From Corynebacterium kroppenstedtii (GTDB taxonomy: Bacteria > Actinomycetota > Actinomycetes > Mycobacteriales > Mycobacteriaceae), in NCBI RefSeq assembly GCF_016894245.1, contig NZ_CP069792.1, forward strand, positions 1,674,001-1,738,000: DNA of 64,000 bases, written 5' to 3'. The position numbers were made by a program, and so were the translations under genes. Within the stretch, counting starts at the first letter, position 1; each line of letters begins with the position of its first letter. The notes beneath the pieces are model-generated. The model was not told where the DNA came from, made no database searches, and saw only the letters and a list, made by a program, of their open reading frames with translations. Below, piece after piece: positions 41,553 to 51,740 of this stretch.

Positions 41553-41576
41553 GCACCACGCGAGAAGGGCTTTTTT
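41545..41576 (+). terminator. Attenuator terminator upstream of ilvB
   Basis: GCCCTTTCGC (41545-41554) pairs with GCG-A-G-AAGGGC (41560-41570, one bulge) around ACCAC, followed by six T residues (41571-41576). It stands 115 bases before the ilvB GTG with no gene between except the leader peptide. Confidence 0.75.
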
Positions 41577-41691
41577 CATATCCGATGCTTTGTCGGAACT
41601 CGCGACGATGGCACTATCGCGCTCATCCGTCGGGGATAAAGTTCCGCTGAGGCTAATACCCCTGATAACACAGTGAGGAGAGCACAAAACC

Positions 41692-43647
41692 GTGAACGCC
41701 CCCTCTCAACCGCCCACTCCGGCGACGGTTGCGGCTTCAACTGTGGCAACGCAGTCGGGAGCACATAAGAAACCCGCCCAGAAAGTCCGAAAAGAGAAGC
41801 TCACCGGCGCAGAGCTTATTGTCCGTACCCTCGAGGTATTGGGCGCCCGGACTGTTTTCGGACTCCCGGGTGGTGCTGTTCTTCCCCTCTATGAGGCCCT
41901 TTACGAATCGACCACCCTCAATCACATTCTGGTCCGCCACGAGCAGGGTGCTGGACACGCCGCAACTGGTTATGCCCAAGCAACTGGTGAAGTTGGTGTG
42001 TGCATTGCGACATCAGGACCCGGTGCGACAAACCTTGTTACGCCGCTGGCCGATGCCAATATTGATTCTGTTCCGGTCGTCGCGATTACGGGTCAGGTGG
42101 GGCTGCACTTATTGGGAACCGACGCTTTCCAGGAGGCTGATATTTGCGGGGTGACCCTTCCTGTTACGAAGCACAACTTCATGGTGACCAAAGTCGAGGA
42201 CATCCCGCGTCTGATTGCTGAAGCATTCCACTTGGCATCTACCGGTCGGCCTGGCCCGGTGCTTGTGGATGTGCCGAAGGACATTCAGAACCAAGTTGCT
42301 GAGTTCCAGTGGCCTGTTGAGCTAGAGCTTCCTGGTTACAGGCCGACGACGTCGCCGCACTCGCGGAAGATTAAGCAGGCTGTGGATCTTATCGCGCAAT
42401 CTCGTCGCCCGGTGCTTTATGTCGGCGGTGGGGTGATTAAAGCTAATGCCAGCGCGGAGCTTGCAGAGTTCGTCGAGACGGCGGGCATTCCCGTGGTGAC
42501 GACGTTAATGGCGCTGGGATCTTTCCCCGATTCTCATCCTCTGCACATGGGGATGCCGGGAATGCATGGCAGCGTCTCGGCTGTCGCCTCATTGCAGAAA
42601 GCCGATGTTGTTATAGCCATCGGCACACGGTTCGATGATCGTGTTACAGGCGATGTTGAGTCCTTCGCTCCGGAGGCGAAGTTTATCCATGCTGATATTG
42701 ATCCCGCGGAGATCGGGAAAATTCGTGAAGTTGAGGTTCCCATTGTCGGGGATGCGCGGGAAGTTCTTCAGTCTCTTACCAACATGTACGAGAAAAAGAA
42801 CCTGAAGCAGCCTGAATGTAGTCGCTGGGTTGACTACCTCCACTCTTTGCAGAAGACCTATGCATTGGGATGGGAAAATCCCGACGATGGCAAGTTAGCT
42901 CCTCAGGCCGTCATTAAGGCTATTTCTGATGAAGTTGGCCCTGACGCAATTTATTGTGCTGGTGTGGGGCAGCACCAAATGTGGGCGGCGCAGTTCGTCG
43001 ATTATGAACAACCCCGGACATGGTTGAACTCGGGTGGTCTGGGGACGATGGGATATGCCATCCCCGCGGCAATGGGTGCCCAAGCCGGCTCTCCGGGGAA
43101 AGAAGTCTGGGCTATCGATGGTGATGGTTGTTTCCAGATGACTAACCAGGAACTGGTGACCTGCGCGGTCAACGATCTCCCAATTAAAGTTGCGGTTATT
43201 AATAACGGCAACTTGGGCATGGTTCGTCAGTGGCAGAATTTGTTTTATCAGAGCCACTATTCGCACACCGGTCTTCACCCGAAGGGTGAGTATTTACCAG
43301 ATTTTGTCTCGTTGGCAGAGTCGATGGGGTGCGCGAGCTTCCGGGTTACTCAAGAAGAAGACATCGTGCCGACGATCAAAAAAGCGCGTGAGATCAATGA
43401 CCGGCCTGTGGTTATTGATTTCATTGTTGGTGAGGATGCGCAAGTCTGGCCAATGGTTGCCTCGGGACACTCGAATGATGAGATCCAGTACGCCCTCAAC
43501 CTGCGACCACTATTCGACTCAGATCAGATGATTGATGAAGAGTCTGTTACTGAGGTGAGCGACGTTATTGAAGAGGACCAGGCTCGGGTGGCTGCGGAAG
43601 GAACCACCGCAGCAACCGATGACCAGCGCGGCGGGGGAGAGGAGTAG
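41692..43647 (+). CDS. ilvB: Acetolactate synthase large subunit
   Basis: IlvB of 651 residues, TPP-dependent first common step for valine, leucine and isoleucine. The TPP-activating Glu lies in [18 protein letters not shown] and the TPP/Mg motif is [15 protein letters not shown] to [14 protein letters not shown] basic N-terminal extension of about 35 residues and an acidic C-terminal tail of about 30 residues are extra to the core. The GTG at 41692 has GAGGAG about 11 bases upstream. It is the first gene of ilvBNC, controlled by the upstream attenuator. Confidence 0.97.
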   Translation: MNAPSQPPTPATVAASTVATQSGAHKKPAQKVRKEKLTGAELIVRTLEVLGARTVFGLPGGAVLPLYEALYESTTLNHILVRHEQGAGHAATGYAQATGEVGVCIATSGPGATNLVTPLADANIDSVPVVAITGQVGLHLLGTDAFQEADICGVTLPVTKHNFMVTKVEDIPRLIAEAFHLASTGRPGPVLVDVPKDIQNQVAEFQWPVELELPGYRPTTSPHSRKIKQAVDLIAQSRRPVLYVGGGVIKANASAELAEFVETAGIPVVTTLMALGSFPDSHPLHMGMPGMHGSVSAVASLQKADVVIAIGTRFDDRVTGDVESFAPEAKFIHADIDPAEIGKIREVEVPIVGDAREVLQSLTNMYEKKNLKQPECSRWVDYLHSLQKTYALGWENPDDGKLAPQAVIKAISDEVGPDAIYCAGVGQHQMWAAQFVDYEQPRTWLNSGGLGTMGYAIPAAMGAQAGSPGKEVWAIDGDGCFQMTNQELVTCAVNDLPIKVAVINNGNLGMVRQWQNLFYQSHYSHTGLHPKGEYLPDFVSLAESMGCASFRVTQEEDIVPTIKKAREINDRPVVIDFIVGEDAQVWPMVASGHSNDEIQYALNLRPLFDSDQMIDEESVTEVSDVIEEDQARVAAEGTTAATDDQRGGGEE

Positions 43648-43651
43648 GGGC

Positions 43652-44149
43652 ATGCAACACACGTTGAGTCTCTTAGTGGAAGATCAGCCAGGCATTGTTG
43701 CTCGGCTGTCCGGGATGTTTGCTCGGCGATCGTTCAACATTATTTCAATGACGACAGGCACGACCGATCTGGAGGGGGTCAATCGGATCACCATTGTCGT
43801 TGAAACAGATGAGGTTTCTATTGAGCAGATCACAAAACAGCTCAATAAATTGGTCCCGGTGCTGAAGGTTATTCGGCAGAAGGACGATCAAATGGTCTCC
43901 CGTGCACTGTTGATGGTGAAGGTTGCGGCGAATAATGAGAACCGGGCACAGGTCGTTGACGCTGCCAACCTGTTCCGTGCTCGCGTAGTGGATGTGGCAC
44001 CTGAGTCGGTGGTCATTGAGGCGACGGGGCAGCCCGGGAAATTGGTTGCCTTGTTGGATGTCCTTCGCCCGTTCGGTATCCGCGAACAAGTGTATTCGGG
44101 GGTGGTCGCTTTAAGTCGTGGTGCGAATCCGATGATGCCCAAACGTTAA
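43652..44149 (+). CDS. ilvN: Acetolactate synthase regulatory subunit
   Basis: IlvN of 165 residues, conferring valine feedback on IlvB. It has an N-terminal ACT domain (TLSLLVEDQPGIVARLSGMFARRSFNI in two halves) and the typical C-terminal domain ending SRGANPMM. The ATG at 43652 is four bases after the ilvB stop and has GGAGAGGAG before it. The frame is open into ilvB but those residues are not IlvN-like. Confidence 0.97.
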   Translation: MQHTLSLLVEDQPGIVARLSGMFARRSFNIISMTTGTTDLEGVNRITIVVETDEVSIEQITKQLNKLVPVLKVIRQKDDQMVSRALLMVKVAANNENRAQVVDAANLFRARVVDVAPESVVIEATGQPGKLVALLDVLRPFGIREQVYSGVVALSRGANPMMPKR

Positions 44150-44167
44150 TCTCACCCTATGATATGA

Positions 44168-45217
<1,050 letters not shown>

Positions 45218-45219
45218 AT

Positions 45220-45237
45220 TATCCCAAAAAAGGGATA
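45220..45237. terminator. Short hairpin after ilvC
   Basis: TATCCC (45220-45225), A6 loop, GGGATA (45232-45237), two bases after the ilvC stop, followed only by TTATTC. Weak on its own. Confidence 0.45.
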
Positions 45238-45243
45238 TTATTC

Positions 45244-45296
45244 AGCATAGTCCTCTTATTTCGCCATAATGTGCTGGTAGGAGGGCTATGCTTTTT
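45244..45296 (+). terminator. Strong hairpin between ilvC and serA
   Basis: AGCATAGTCCTC (45244-45255) pairs along all 12 bases, with one wobble, with GAGGGCTATGCT (45281-45292), and a TTTTT run ends it. The loop is 25 bases. It should end the ilvBNC transcript, and since serA begins about 100 bases later it may have its own promoter. Confidence 0.75.
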
Positions 45297-45399
45297 GTAT
45301 ATCTGCGCCTGCGTATCCGGGCCGTATACCTGTTCACAGACCCAACCCACACGATGGAGTGCACCTGACCGTGCGCTGTTTTACTAGGAGGACCAAATC

Positions 45400-46998
45400 G
45401 TGAATCACAACTGCTTACCTGTGGTTCTTATCGCTGACAAGCTTGCTCAATCAACAATCGAGGCGCTAGGGGATGGCGTTGAGGTCCGGTGGGTAGATGG
45501 GCCTAACCGTGCTGAGCTCCTGGCTGCCGTCCCAGAGGCAGATGCGCTCCTAGTACGTTCCGCCACCACGGTGGATCAAGAAGTTCTCGACGCCGCCAAA
45601 GAGCTGAAAATCATTGGCCGAGCGGGTGTCGGATTGGACAATGTTGACATTGAGGGCGCAACGCAGCGTGGAGTGATGGTGGTCAATGCGCCCACGTCGA
45701 ATATCCACTCAGCCTGCGAACATGCGATCACCTTGCTGCTCGCGGCCGCTCGCCAGATCCCCCAGGCTGATCAATCGCTGCGGCAAGGCGAGTGGAAACG
45801 GTCGTCTTTCAAAGGTGTCGAGGTCTACGGCAAGACCGTGGGTATCGTCGGCTTTGGCCACATAGGACAGCTCTTTGCTCAGCGTCTCGCTGCCTTCGAT
45901 GTTGAACGTATTGTTGCTTATGACCCCTACGCGAACCCTGCTCGTGCCGCACAGTTGGGGGTTGAACTCATTGACCTCGAGGAGCTGATGGCGGTGTCTG
46001 ATTTCGTCACCATCCACCTCCCCAAGACCAAGGAGACGGCGGGCATGTTCAATGACGCTCTCCTTGAGAAGGCGAAGAAGGGGCAGATTATCGTTAATGC
46101 TGCTCGCGGTGGTCTTATCGACGAAGAAGCACTGGCTCGTGCGATCGATTCCGGCCACATTCGTGGCGCGGGTGTGGATGTGTACGCCACGGAACCGTGC
46201 ACGGATTCTCCGCTGTTCGACCGGCCCGAAGTCGTGGTGACACCTCACCTAGGCGCGTCGACGGTGGAGGCGCAGGATCGCGCTGGGACAGATGTAGCGA
46301 AATCCGTCTTGCTTGCCCTCGCGGGAGAATTTGTCCCCGACGCGGTGAACGTGTCCGGCGGGGCTATTGGCGAAGAGGTTTCTCTGTGGCTGAACCTGAC
46401 GCGGAAACTGGCTGTGCTGGCGTCGGCAATTCAGCATGGTGCGACGACGTCGGTGGAAGTTATTGCGCGGGGTGAGCTGTCATCGGAAAACGTCGACGCC
46501 TTGGGCCTTGCAGCGTTGCGGGGCGTGTTCGCGGGCACGGTGGATGAAAAGGTGACATTTGTTAATGTCCCGGCTATTGCTGAGGATCGCGGGGTCCAAC
46601 TCGCTGTGACGACGGCTGCCGAATCGGTGTTGCACCGCTCTGTTGTAGAGGTTCGGCTGGTGACGAACACAGGCGACACCGTGTCGGTGGTGGGCGCCTT
46701 GACCGGCTTGGATGGTGTGGAAAAGATTGTCCGGATCAATGATCGAGGGTTGGATCTGCGCGCGGAAGGTCTGAACGTGTTCCTGCACTACAAGGACCGC
46801 CCGGGCGCCTTGGGTGCCGTCGGATCCCAGCTGGGTGAGCGTGGGATTAACGTTGAGGCTGCGGCATTGTCCCAGGATAAGGCCGGAACTGGTGCCACCT
46901 TGGTTCTCAGGGTGGATAAGTCGGTTCCTGACGATGTGATGGAATCGATGAAGGCATCTTTGGATGCCGAGTACGCTATTGCGCTCGATTTTGATTAA
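45400..46998 (+). CDS. serA: D-3-phosphoglycerate dehydrogenase
   Basis: SerA of 532 residues, first step of serine synthesis. The NAD fold has GIVGFGHIGQLFAQ. The catalytic residues appear in NAARGGLIDEEAL (Arg), the Glu at ATEPC and the His in TPHLGAST. The long actinobacterial form continues with an intervening domain (about 320-450) and a C-terminal ACT domain (FLHYKDRPGALGAVGSQLGE) for serine feedback. The GTG at 45400 has AGGAGGACC upstream. Confidence 0.96.
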   Translation: MNHNCLPVVLIADKLAQSTIEALGDGVEVRWVDGPNRAELLAAVPEADALLVRSATTVDQEVLDAAKELKIIGRAGVGLDNVDIEGATQRGVMVVNAPTSNIHSACEHAITLLLAAARQIPQADQSLRQGEWKRSSFKGVEVYGKTVGIVGFGHIGQLFAQRLAAFDVERIVAYDPYANPARAAQLGVELIDLEELMAVSDFVTIHLPKTKETAGMFNDALLEKAKKGQIIVNAARGGLIDEEALARAIDSGHIRGAGVDVYATEPCTDSPLFDRPEVVVTPHLGASTVEAQDRAGTDVAKSVLLALAGEFVPDAVNVSGGAIGEEVSLWLNLTRKLAVLASAIQHGATTSVEVIARGELSSENVDALGLAALRGVFAGTVDEKVTFVNVPAIAEDRGVQLAVTTAAESVLHRSVVEVRLVTNTGDTVSVVGALTGLDGVEKIVRINDRGLDLRAEGLNVFLHYKDRPGALGAVGSQLGERGINVEAAALSQDKAGTGATLVLRVDKSVPDDVMESMKASLDAEYAIALDFD

Positions 46999-47198
46999 GA
47001 AGGCATGTCCGGCTGGATCGGCGACAGCCACCGCTATTGACAGTGTGTATCATTAACGCTTTGGGGGATGGACAGTCAGTCAATTGCGCCGGGAACTGGC
47101 TGACTAGCTTTGGCTGACGACCGTCTTCCATCTCAACTGGTGCGTTATGTCCAGCTTTGTGCTGCGACCGACGCGGAGAGACGTTAAGGGGATGCACA

Positions 47199-48365
47199 GT
47201 GTTTGAAGAGCGCCATATGGACGATGTGGTGAAAGAAAACGTCCGAAACGCCGACATGGCCGACTTTCGGCCGACACCGGTGACGGTTTTGTCGGGGTTC
47301 CTCGGTTCGGGGAAAACCACGCTCCTCAACCACTTGTTGGCCAACCGCGCTGGCCGCAAAATCGCGGTGATCGTCAACGACTTTTCGGAAGTGAATATTG
47401 ACGCAGCGCTCATCGCGGGTGAGGGGCATCTTGAGCGCGGAAGTGACCGTATGGTCGAGCTCTCCAATGGCTGCATTTGTTGCACGCTGCGGGAGGACCT
47501 CATTGAATCGGTGGCGTCGCTCGCGGCGAGCCAAAAGTTCGACCACATCGTTATCGAATCAACGGGCATCTCAGAGCCGATGCCTGTCGCCGCAACTTTC
47601 GAGTGGGAATTTTCCGACGGGGTACATCTTGGTGGCATCGCTCCGATCGACACGATGGTCACATTGGTCGATGCGACGACGTTCCTGCCTCAGATGCACA
47701 AACGGGGACGACTATCTGATCGAGGTTTGGAGGCTGCTCCCGATGATGACCGCACGGTTGCCGAGCTCCTTGTCGACCAAGTCGAGTTTGCCGACATGAT
47801 CTTTGTGACGAAATGCGACCTGGTTCGTGATGAACTCGCCCAGGCAACTGAAGACGCAGTTCACGCCATGAACCCACGTGCCCGCATACGTCGCGTCGTC
47901 AATGGCGCGATTCCGATGGAAGCCGTGCTCGATGCGCATCTTTATGACGTTGAGGAGTCGGCTGCAGCTCCCGGGTACCTTGATGAGCTCGCGAATCCGC
48001 ATACTCCGGAAACCGAAGAGTACGGGATTTCCTCGGTGGTCTTTCGGTCCCAACGGCCATTTGACCAGCGCCGTCTCATTGCAGCCGTGAAATCAATGCG
48101 CGGTTTGGTTCGGTCAAAAGGGCATTGTTGGATCGCTGACCGCCCGGAGCTCATTCAGATGTGGTCCCAGGCCGGCCCGAACTTAACGATCTCACCTGCA
48201 GCGTTGTGGTCGCAGGCATCGGAGGCTCCGTCGTCGGAAATTGTCCTTATTGGTGTGAACTTTGATGGTGCCGACGCTCTGGCTCGGCTCCAGGCAGCAA
48301 CACTAAATGACGACGAATCCCGCGCGCTGCTTAAACGTATGGCTGGAGCGTCGGCGATCGGTTAG
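47199..48365 (+). CDS. COG0523 (CobW/YeiR-type) metallochaperone GTPase
   Basis: A 388-residue G3E GTPase. Walker A is GFLGSGKTT (33-41), the metal motif is [11 protein letters not shown] (CxCC, 91-95), and a GTP-specificity TKCD motif is present. The C-terminal CobW domain fits ([18 protein letters not shown]). Such proteins insert or supply metals, often zinc, but no Zur site was recognised upstream. The GTG at 47199 has AAGGGG about eight bases upstream; ATG 47217 and ATG 47256 are alternatives. The cobalamin or urease genes that usually flank other members are absent here. Confidence 0.88.
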   Translation: MFEERHMDDVVKENVRNADMADFRPTPVTVLSGFLGSGKTTLLNHLLANRAGRKIAVIVNDFSEVNIDAALIAGEGHLERGSDRMVELSNGCICCTLREDLIESVASLAASQKFDHIVIESTGISEPMPVAATFEWEFSDGVHLGGIAPIDTMVTLVDATTFLPQMHKRGRLSDRGLEAAPDDDRTVAELLVDQVEFADMIFVTKCDLVRDELAQATEDAVHAMNPRARIRRVVNGAIPMEAVLDAHLYDVEESAAAPGYLDELANPHTPETEEYGISSVVFRSQRPFDQRRLIAAVKSMRGLVRSKGHCWIADRPELIQMWSQAGPNLTISPAALWSQASEAPSSEIVLIGVNFDGADALARLQAATLNDDESRALLKRMAGASAIG

Positions 48366-48366
48366 A

Positions 48367-48390
48367 CTCACAAGAAACCCGTGATGTGAG
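48367..48390 (+). repeat. Inverted repeat between the COG0523 gene and leuB
   Basis: CTCACA (48367-48372) and TGTGAG (48385-48390), perfect arms separated by 12 bases, lie just behind the upstream stop and 17 bases before leuB. It could be an operator or hairpin. I could not match it to a known leuB regulator site. Confidence 0.4.
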
Positions 48391-48406
48391 AAAGGTATCT
48401 CAGGAT

Positions 48407-49435
48407 ATGAAACTGGCGGTTATCCCTGGCGACGGGATCGGCACAGAAGTAACGGCGGAAGCGCTCAAAGTGATGCGAGCTGCGTTGGCGGGGAGCGGCG
48501 AGTCCATTGAGACCACGGAATACGACCTCGGCGCCCGCCGGTACCTTCGCAACGGGGAGCTTCTTACTGATGACGATCTCGCCTCCTTGCGCGAGCATGA
48601 TGCGATTCTGCTCGGGGCCGTTGGTGATCCCAGGACAGTTCCATCGGGGGTACTGGAGCGTGGCCTTCTGCTGAAGATGCGATTCGCCCTCGATCACCAT
48701 GTCAATCTACGCCCATCAGTCCTGTATCCGGGGGTAGCCTCGCCACTGTCGAATCCGGGGAAGGTTGACTTTATCGTCGTCCGTGAGGGCACCGAGGGAC
48801 TCTATGCCGGAAACGGCGGTTCGATTCGGGTCGATACGCCTCACGAGGTTGCCAACGAAACAAGTGTGAACACTCGGTACGGGGTCGAACGTGTTGTCCG
48901 CTACGCCTTTGACCGCGCGCAAGAGCGACGCAAGAAGTTAACGCTGGTGCACAAAACCAATGTCCTCGTGTATGCAGGTGGACTGTGGCAGCACACCGTT
49001 GACCAGGTTGCCCGGGAGTATCCAGACGTTGCCGTGGATTATTGCCACATCGACGCGGCGACAATATATATGGTCACCGATCCGTCGCGCTTCGACGTCA
49101 TCGTGACAGATAATCTTTTCGGCGACATTATCACCGACTTAGCTGGAGCTGTCACCGGTGGCATCGGCTTGGCTGCATCGGGCAATATCGACGCGACCGG
49201 CACGAATCCATCCATGTTTGAGCCCGTGCATGGCTCTGCTCCTGATATTGCCGGTAAGGGAATCGCGGATCCGACGGCTGCGATTTTGTCGGGTGCGTTG
49301 CTATTCCGTCACTTGGGCAAGACCGACGAAGCCGATGCCATTGAGGCCGCGGTCCGCAATGATGTTGCCTCGAGGGACGGCAGCACTCGCACCGAGGAAG
49401 TTGGAACCCGGATTGCGGACAGTCTCCAGAGCTAG
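48407..49435 (+). CDS. leuB: 3-isopropylmalate dehydrogenase
   Basis: LeuB of 342 residues, the oxidative step of leucine synthesis. It shows the N-terminal [17 protein letters not shown], substrate loop [12 protein letters not shown], and the metal/NAD motif [26 protein letters not shown]. The ATG at 48407 begins the family N-terminus; a GTG seven codons upstream is possible but gives extra residues. leuCD are not in this window. Confidence 0.97.
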   Translation: MKLAVIPGDGIGTEVTAEALKVMRAALAGSGESIETTEYDLGARRYLRNGELLTDDDLASLREHDAILLGAVGDPRTVPSGVLERGLLLKMRFALDHHVNLRPSVLYPGVASPLSNPGKVDFIVVREGTEGLYAGNGGSIRVDTPHEVANETSVNTRYGVERVVRYAFDRAQERRKKLTLVHKTNVLVYAGGLWQHTVDQVAREYPDVAVDYCHIDAATIYMVTDPSRFDVIVTDNLFGDIITDLAGAVTGGIGLAASGNIDATGTNPSMFEPVHGSAPDIAGKGIADPTAAILSGALLFRHLGKTDEADAIEAAVRNDVASRDGSTRTEEVGTRIADSLQS

Positions 49436-49470
49436 CGCTGTAGGGTGCTGTAGGGTAAGGAACCGTCGCT

Positions 49471-50202
49471 GTGTTATCTCCTGAGATTTGGCCGCCCTCC
49501 AGCCTCCGGATAAGGACGGGTGCACTGGAGCTCCGACCTATGGATGAGCAGGCAATATCCGACGCTGTTCGCGCGGTGTCACGAGTGGATGATGTGTTCG
49601 CTGATCCCGCCGGCCCTGAGGTATTTCCATGGATCGGTGTGCCGAAGTATTCCAATGTCGCGTTTCATCTCAGCACAATGGCAAGTCTCGGCACCGGAGA
49701 CCCATCCACATCTGAGTGGACCTTATCCTTAGCTATCCGGCATCACGGCGAGTTTATTGGTGTTATCGATCTCCGTCGTCGTTGGATTTCCCGCTCCACG
49801 TACCCAGAGGTGGAGGCTTTCCCTGTTTTACTTCGTGATCTCGGCTTCAAGATTGGTGATGGCTACGTCGAAACTGGGTCGTATATCTTGAGGCCCTTTC
49901 AGGGGCACGGCTTTGGAACTCAGGCTCGACGGGCAGCATTAACTGTGGCATTTGCGTATTGCGATTGTGACATCGCGGTATCTGAAAGCTGGCCGATGAA
50001 TGCTGCGTCCCAAGCGGTATCGCTGTCGTGTGGTTATACCTTCCTTGGGAGTAACGACGGCGGCAGTAGCGGTGTCGGCAATGAAAAGGTGCGAATGTAT
50101 TGCACCCCAGAAATGTTCGACTGTGGGTCTACCTCGGTGCACGTCGACGGGTGGACACCGGAATTGTCTTCCATGCTTGGGATACAGCCGAGAGAAGGCT
50201 AG
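49471..50202 (+). CDS. GNAT acetyltransferase, RimJ/RimL type
   Basis: A 243-residue GNAT-fold protein. The acetyl-CoA site is seen in SYILRPFQGHGFGTQARRAALTVAF, which has the Q/RxxGxG/A-like loop (QGHGFG). The N-terminal LRIRTGALELRPM matches the RimJ type, which modifies protein N-termini or small amines. Substrate unknown. It starts with GTG at 49471, just after a TAGGGT duplicated at 49440-49455. It converges on the MFS gene. Confidence 0.75.
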   Translation: MLSPEIWPPSSLRIRTGALELRPMDEQAISDAVRAVSRVDDVFADPAGPEVFPWIGVPKYSNVAFHLSTMASLGTGDPSTSEWTLSLAIRHHGEFIGVIDLRRRWISRSTYPEVEAFPVLLRDLGFKIGDGYVETGSYILRPFQGHGFGTQARRAALTVAFAYCDCDIAVSESWPMNAASQAVSLSCGYTFLGSNDGGSSGVGNEKVRMYCTPEMFDCGSTSVHVDGWTPELSSMLGIQPREG

Positions 50203-50234
50203 AAGAATAAGGCTAGGAAACCAGAACTCCTCGA

Positions 50235-51629
50235 TCATAGATGGTCGTCGATGTCGGCGTTTCGTCCCGTCGTGCGCACTCCGAAAAGGCCGATGTCGAT
50301 CATCATGATCACCATTGCGATGGCTACGACAGTGAATACTGTTCCGGGGCCGGCGCTATGAAGAATGGGCAGCAAGATGAAAGGCATGACGCCCGCCGAG
50401 ATTTTTGATAGGGAGTAGGCGAAACCAGCAGCCGTACCCCGAATACGAGTGGGGAAGTTTTCCGCCAGATAGGTGTGGTAGACACCGGAGAACATGTTGC
50501 TTGACGCTGTAAACAATCCACCGGCAATCATGACAATGGCGGGTGTAGGTGAGAATCCGAAGACGAGACCGAACACCCCCATCATGATGGCAGTGGCAAC
50601 AATGAGGTGTTTGCGCTCGAATCGGTCAACCAGCGGCACCATCAGTAACGAACCGACCGGATAACCGATGTAGGTCACTGCGGTATATGCAATGGAATCG
50701 ATAACATCGAAACCTTTTGCTGCCAGAGCGAGGGTCGCGATGGTGCCAAAACCGTAGTACCCGAATACCTGAAGAACACTCATGATGGAGACAACGAGCG
50801 TCCGTTTCCTCACCGCGGGGGCGAACACTTCCGAGAACTGCACATTCTTCTGGTGGACAGGTCGCACGCGGGTGTCCGGTTCCGCGAGGGTGTGGCCCTC
50901 TTTTCGTGCTTCATCCTCAAAACGACGCGCGATCTTTTCGGCTTCATCTGTGCGGCCATGAGCCTCAAGCCAGACCGGCGATTCGGGGAGGAAGCTGCGG
51001 ATCGCCCACACGATTAAACCACCGACACCGCCGATGATGAACATCCAGCGCCAACCGTCGACACCCAAAGGCTCGAGGGGAACGAGCCACCGGGCGAGGA
51101 ACCCAGACAGAGGCACCCCGAAGAAGCTCACCGTATAAGCCCAGACAATGTAGCGGCCGCGCACTGTGGACGGAAGGATATCAGCAAGGTACGAATCTGC
51201 GAGCGCGTATTCCCCGCCGATGCCTATACCTGCGACAAATCGTGCGAGGACCAGAACAGAGGCGTGCGGTGCGAGACCACACACAATAGAGGCGAGAGAG
51301 TAGACCAATAAGTTAATGATGAAGGTGTGCTGCCGCCCTATGCGGTCTGCTAACCGGCCCATCCATAGAGCGCCGACAAATTGTCCCAAGAATGCCGACG
51401 CCAAAACAAGCGACAGCTGAGTTCCGCCCAGGTCGAAGTGCTTCTTCAGCACCGTCGACATGATGGGTGCCAGGAAGTTCTCGTATTGGTCGAAGAAGAC
51501 TCCCAATCCGATCACAATGGTGATCAATTTGTGTGACCGAAGGACGGGGAGCCGATCCATCCGTGCAGCTATGGAAGGAGATTCTTCCGAGGCTATGTAA
51601 TCAGGAGATAAGGGTCGGGAGCGAGGCAT
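50235..51629 (-). CDS. MFS transporter, sugar/metabolite:H+ symporter type
   Basis: A 464-residue 12-TM transporter. Motif A is GRLADRIGRQHTF, the membrane-5 region has GIGIGGEYALADSY, and PVWLEAHGRTDEAEKIA follows helix 6, a pattern seen in sugar porter and aromatic-acid or organic-acid symporters. The start is ATG 51629, with AAAGGA upstream. No catabolic genes are adjacent, so the substrate remains open. Confidence 0.85.
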   Translation of the reverse strand: MPRSRPLSPDYIASEESPSIAARMDRLPVLRSHKLITIVIGLGVFFDQYENFLAPIMSTVLKKHFDLGGTQLSLVLASAFLGQFVGALWMGRLADRIGRQHTFIINLLVYSLASIVCGLAPHASVLVLARFVAGIGIGGEYALADSYLADILPSTVRGRYIVWAYTVSFFGVPLSGFLARWLVPLEPLGVDGWRWMFIIGGVGGLIVWAIRSFLPESPVWLEAHGRTDEAEKIARRFEDEARKEGHTLAEPDTRVRPVHQKNVQFSEVFAPAVRKRTLVVSIMSVLQVFGYYGFGTIATLALAAKGFDVIDSIAYTAVTYIGYPVGSLLMVPLVDRFERKHLIVATAIMMGVFGLVFGFSPTPAIVMIAGGLFTASSNMFSGVYHTYLAENFPTRIRGTAAGFAYSLSKISAGVMPFILLPILHSAGPGTVFTVVAIAMVIMMIDIGLFGVRTTGRNADIDDHL

Positions 51630-51727
51630 AGTCCTTTAACATAGACCGCTTTGTCTGGAAGTGAAAATAGAGCAAGCGAAAGCGAAGTACGTACGGAACA
51701 CATGTAAAAAACACCGCGCAAATTCGA

Positions 51728-51733
51728 TACGGT
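51728..51733 (+). promoter_or_regulatory. Candidate -10 element for a leaderless DUF294-gene mRNA
   Basis: TACGGT ends 7 bases before the ATG at 51741. The intervening AGGGGAC is too close to the ATG to serve as a normal ribosome site. Confidence 0.35.
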
Positions 51734-51740
51734 AGGGGAC

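Noticed and set aside
41424..41639. A 71-codon frame over the ilvBNC leader
   Set aside because: It lies in a different frame from the Ile/Val-rich leader peptide and crosses the terminator, so it is a shadow.
46999..47198. A possible Zur operator upstream of the COG0523 GTPase
   Set aside because: GTGTATCATTAAC is only a loose match, and TTGACA nearby has no well-placed -10.
48367..48390. A LtbR-type operator for leuB
   Set aside because: The CTCACA/TGTGAG repeat does not fit the motif I recall for that regulator.
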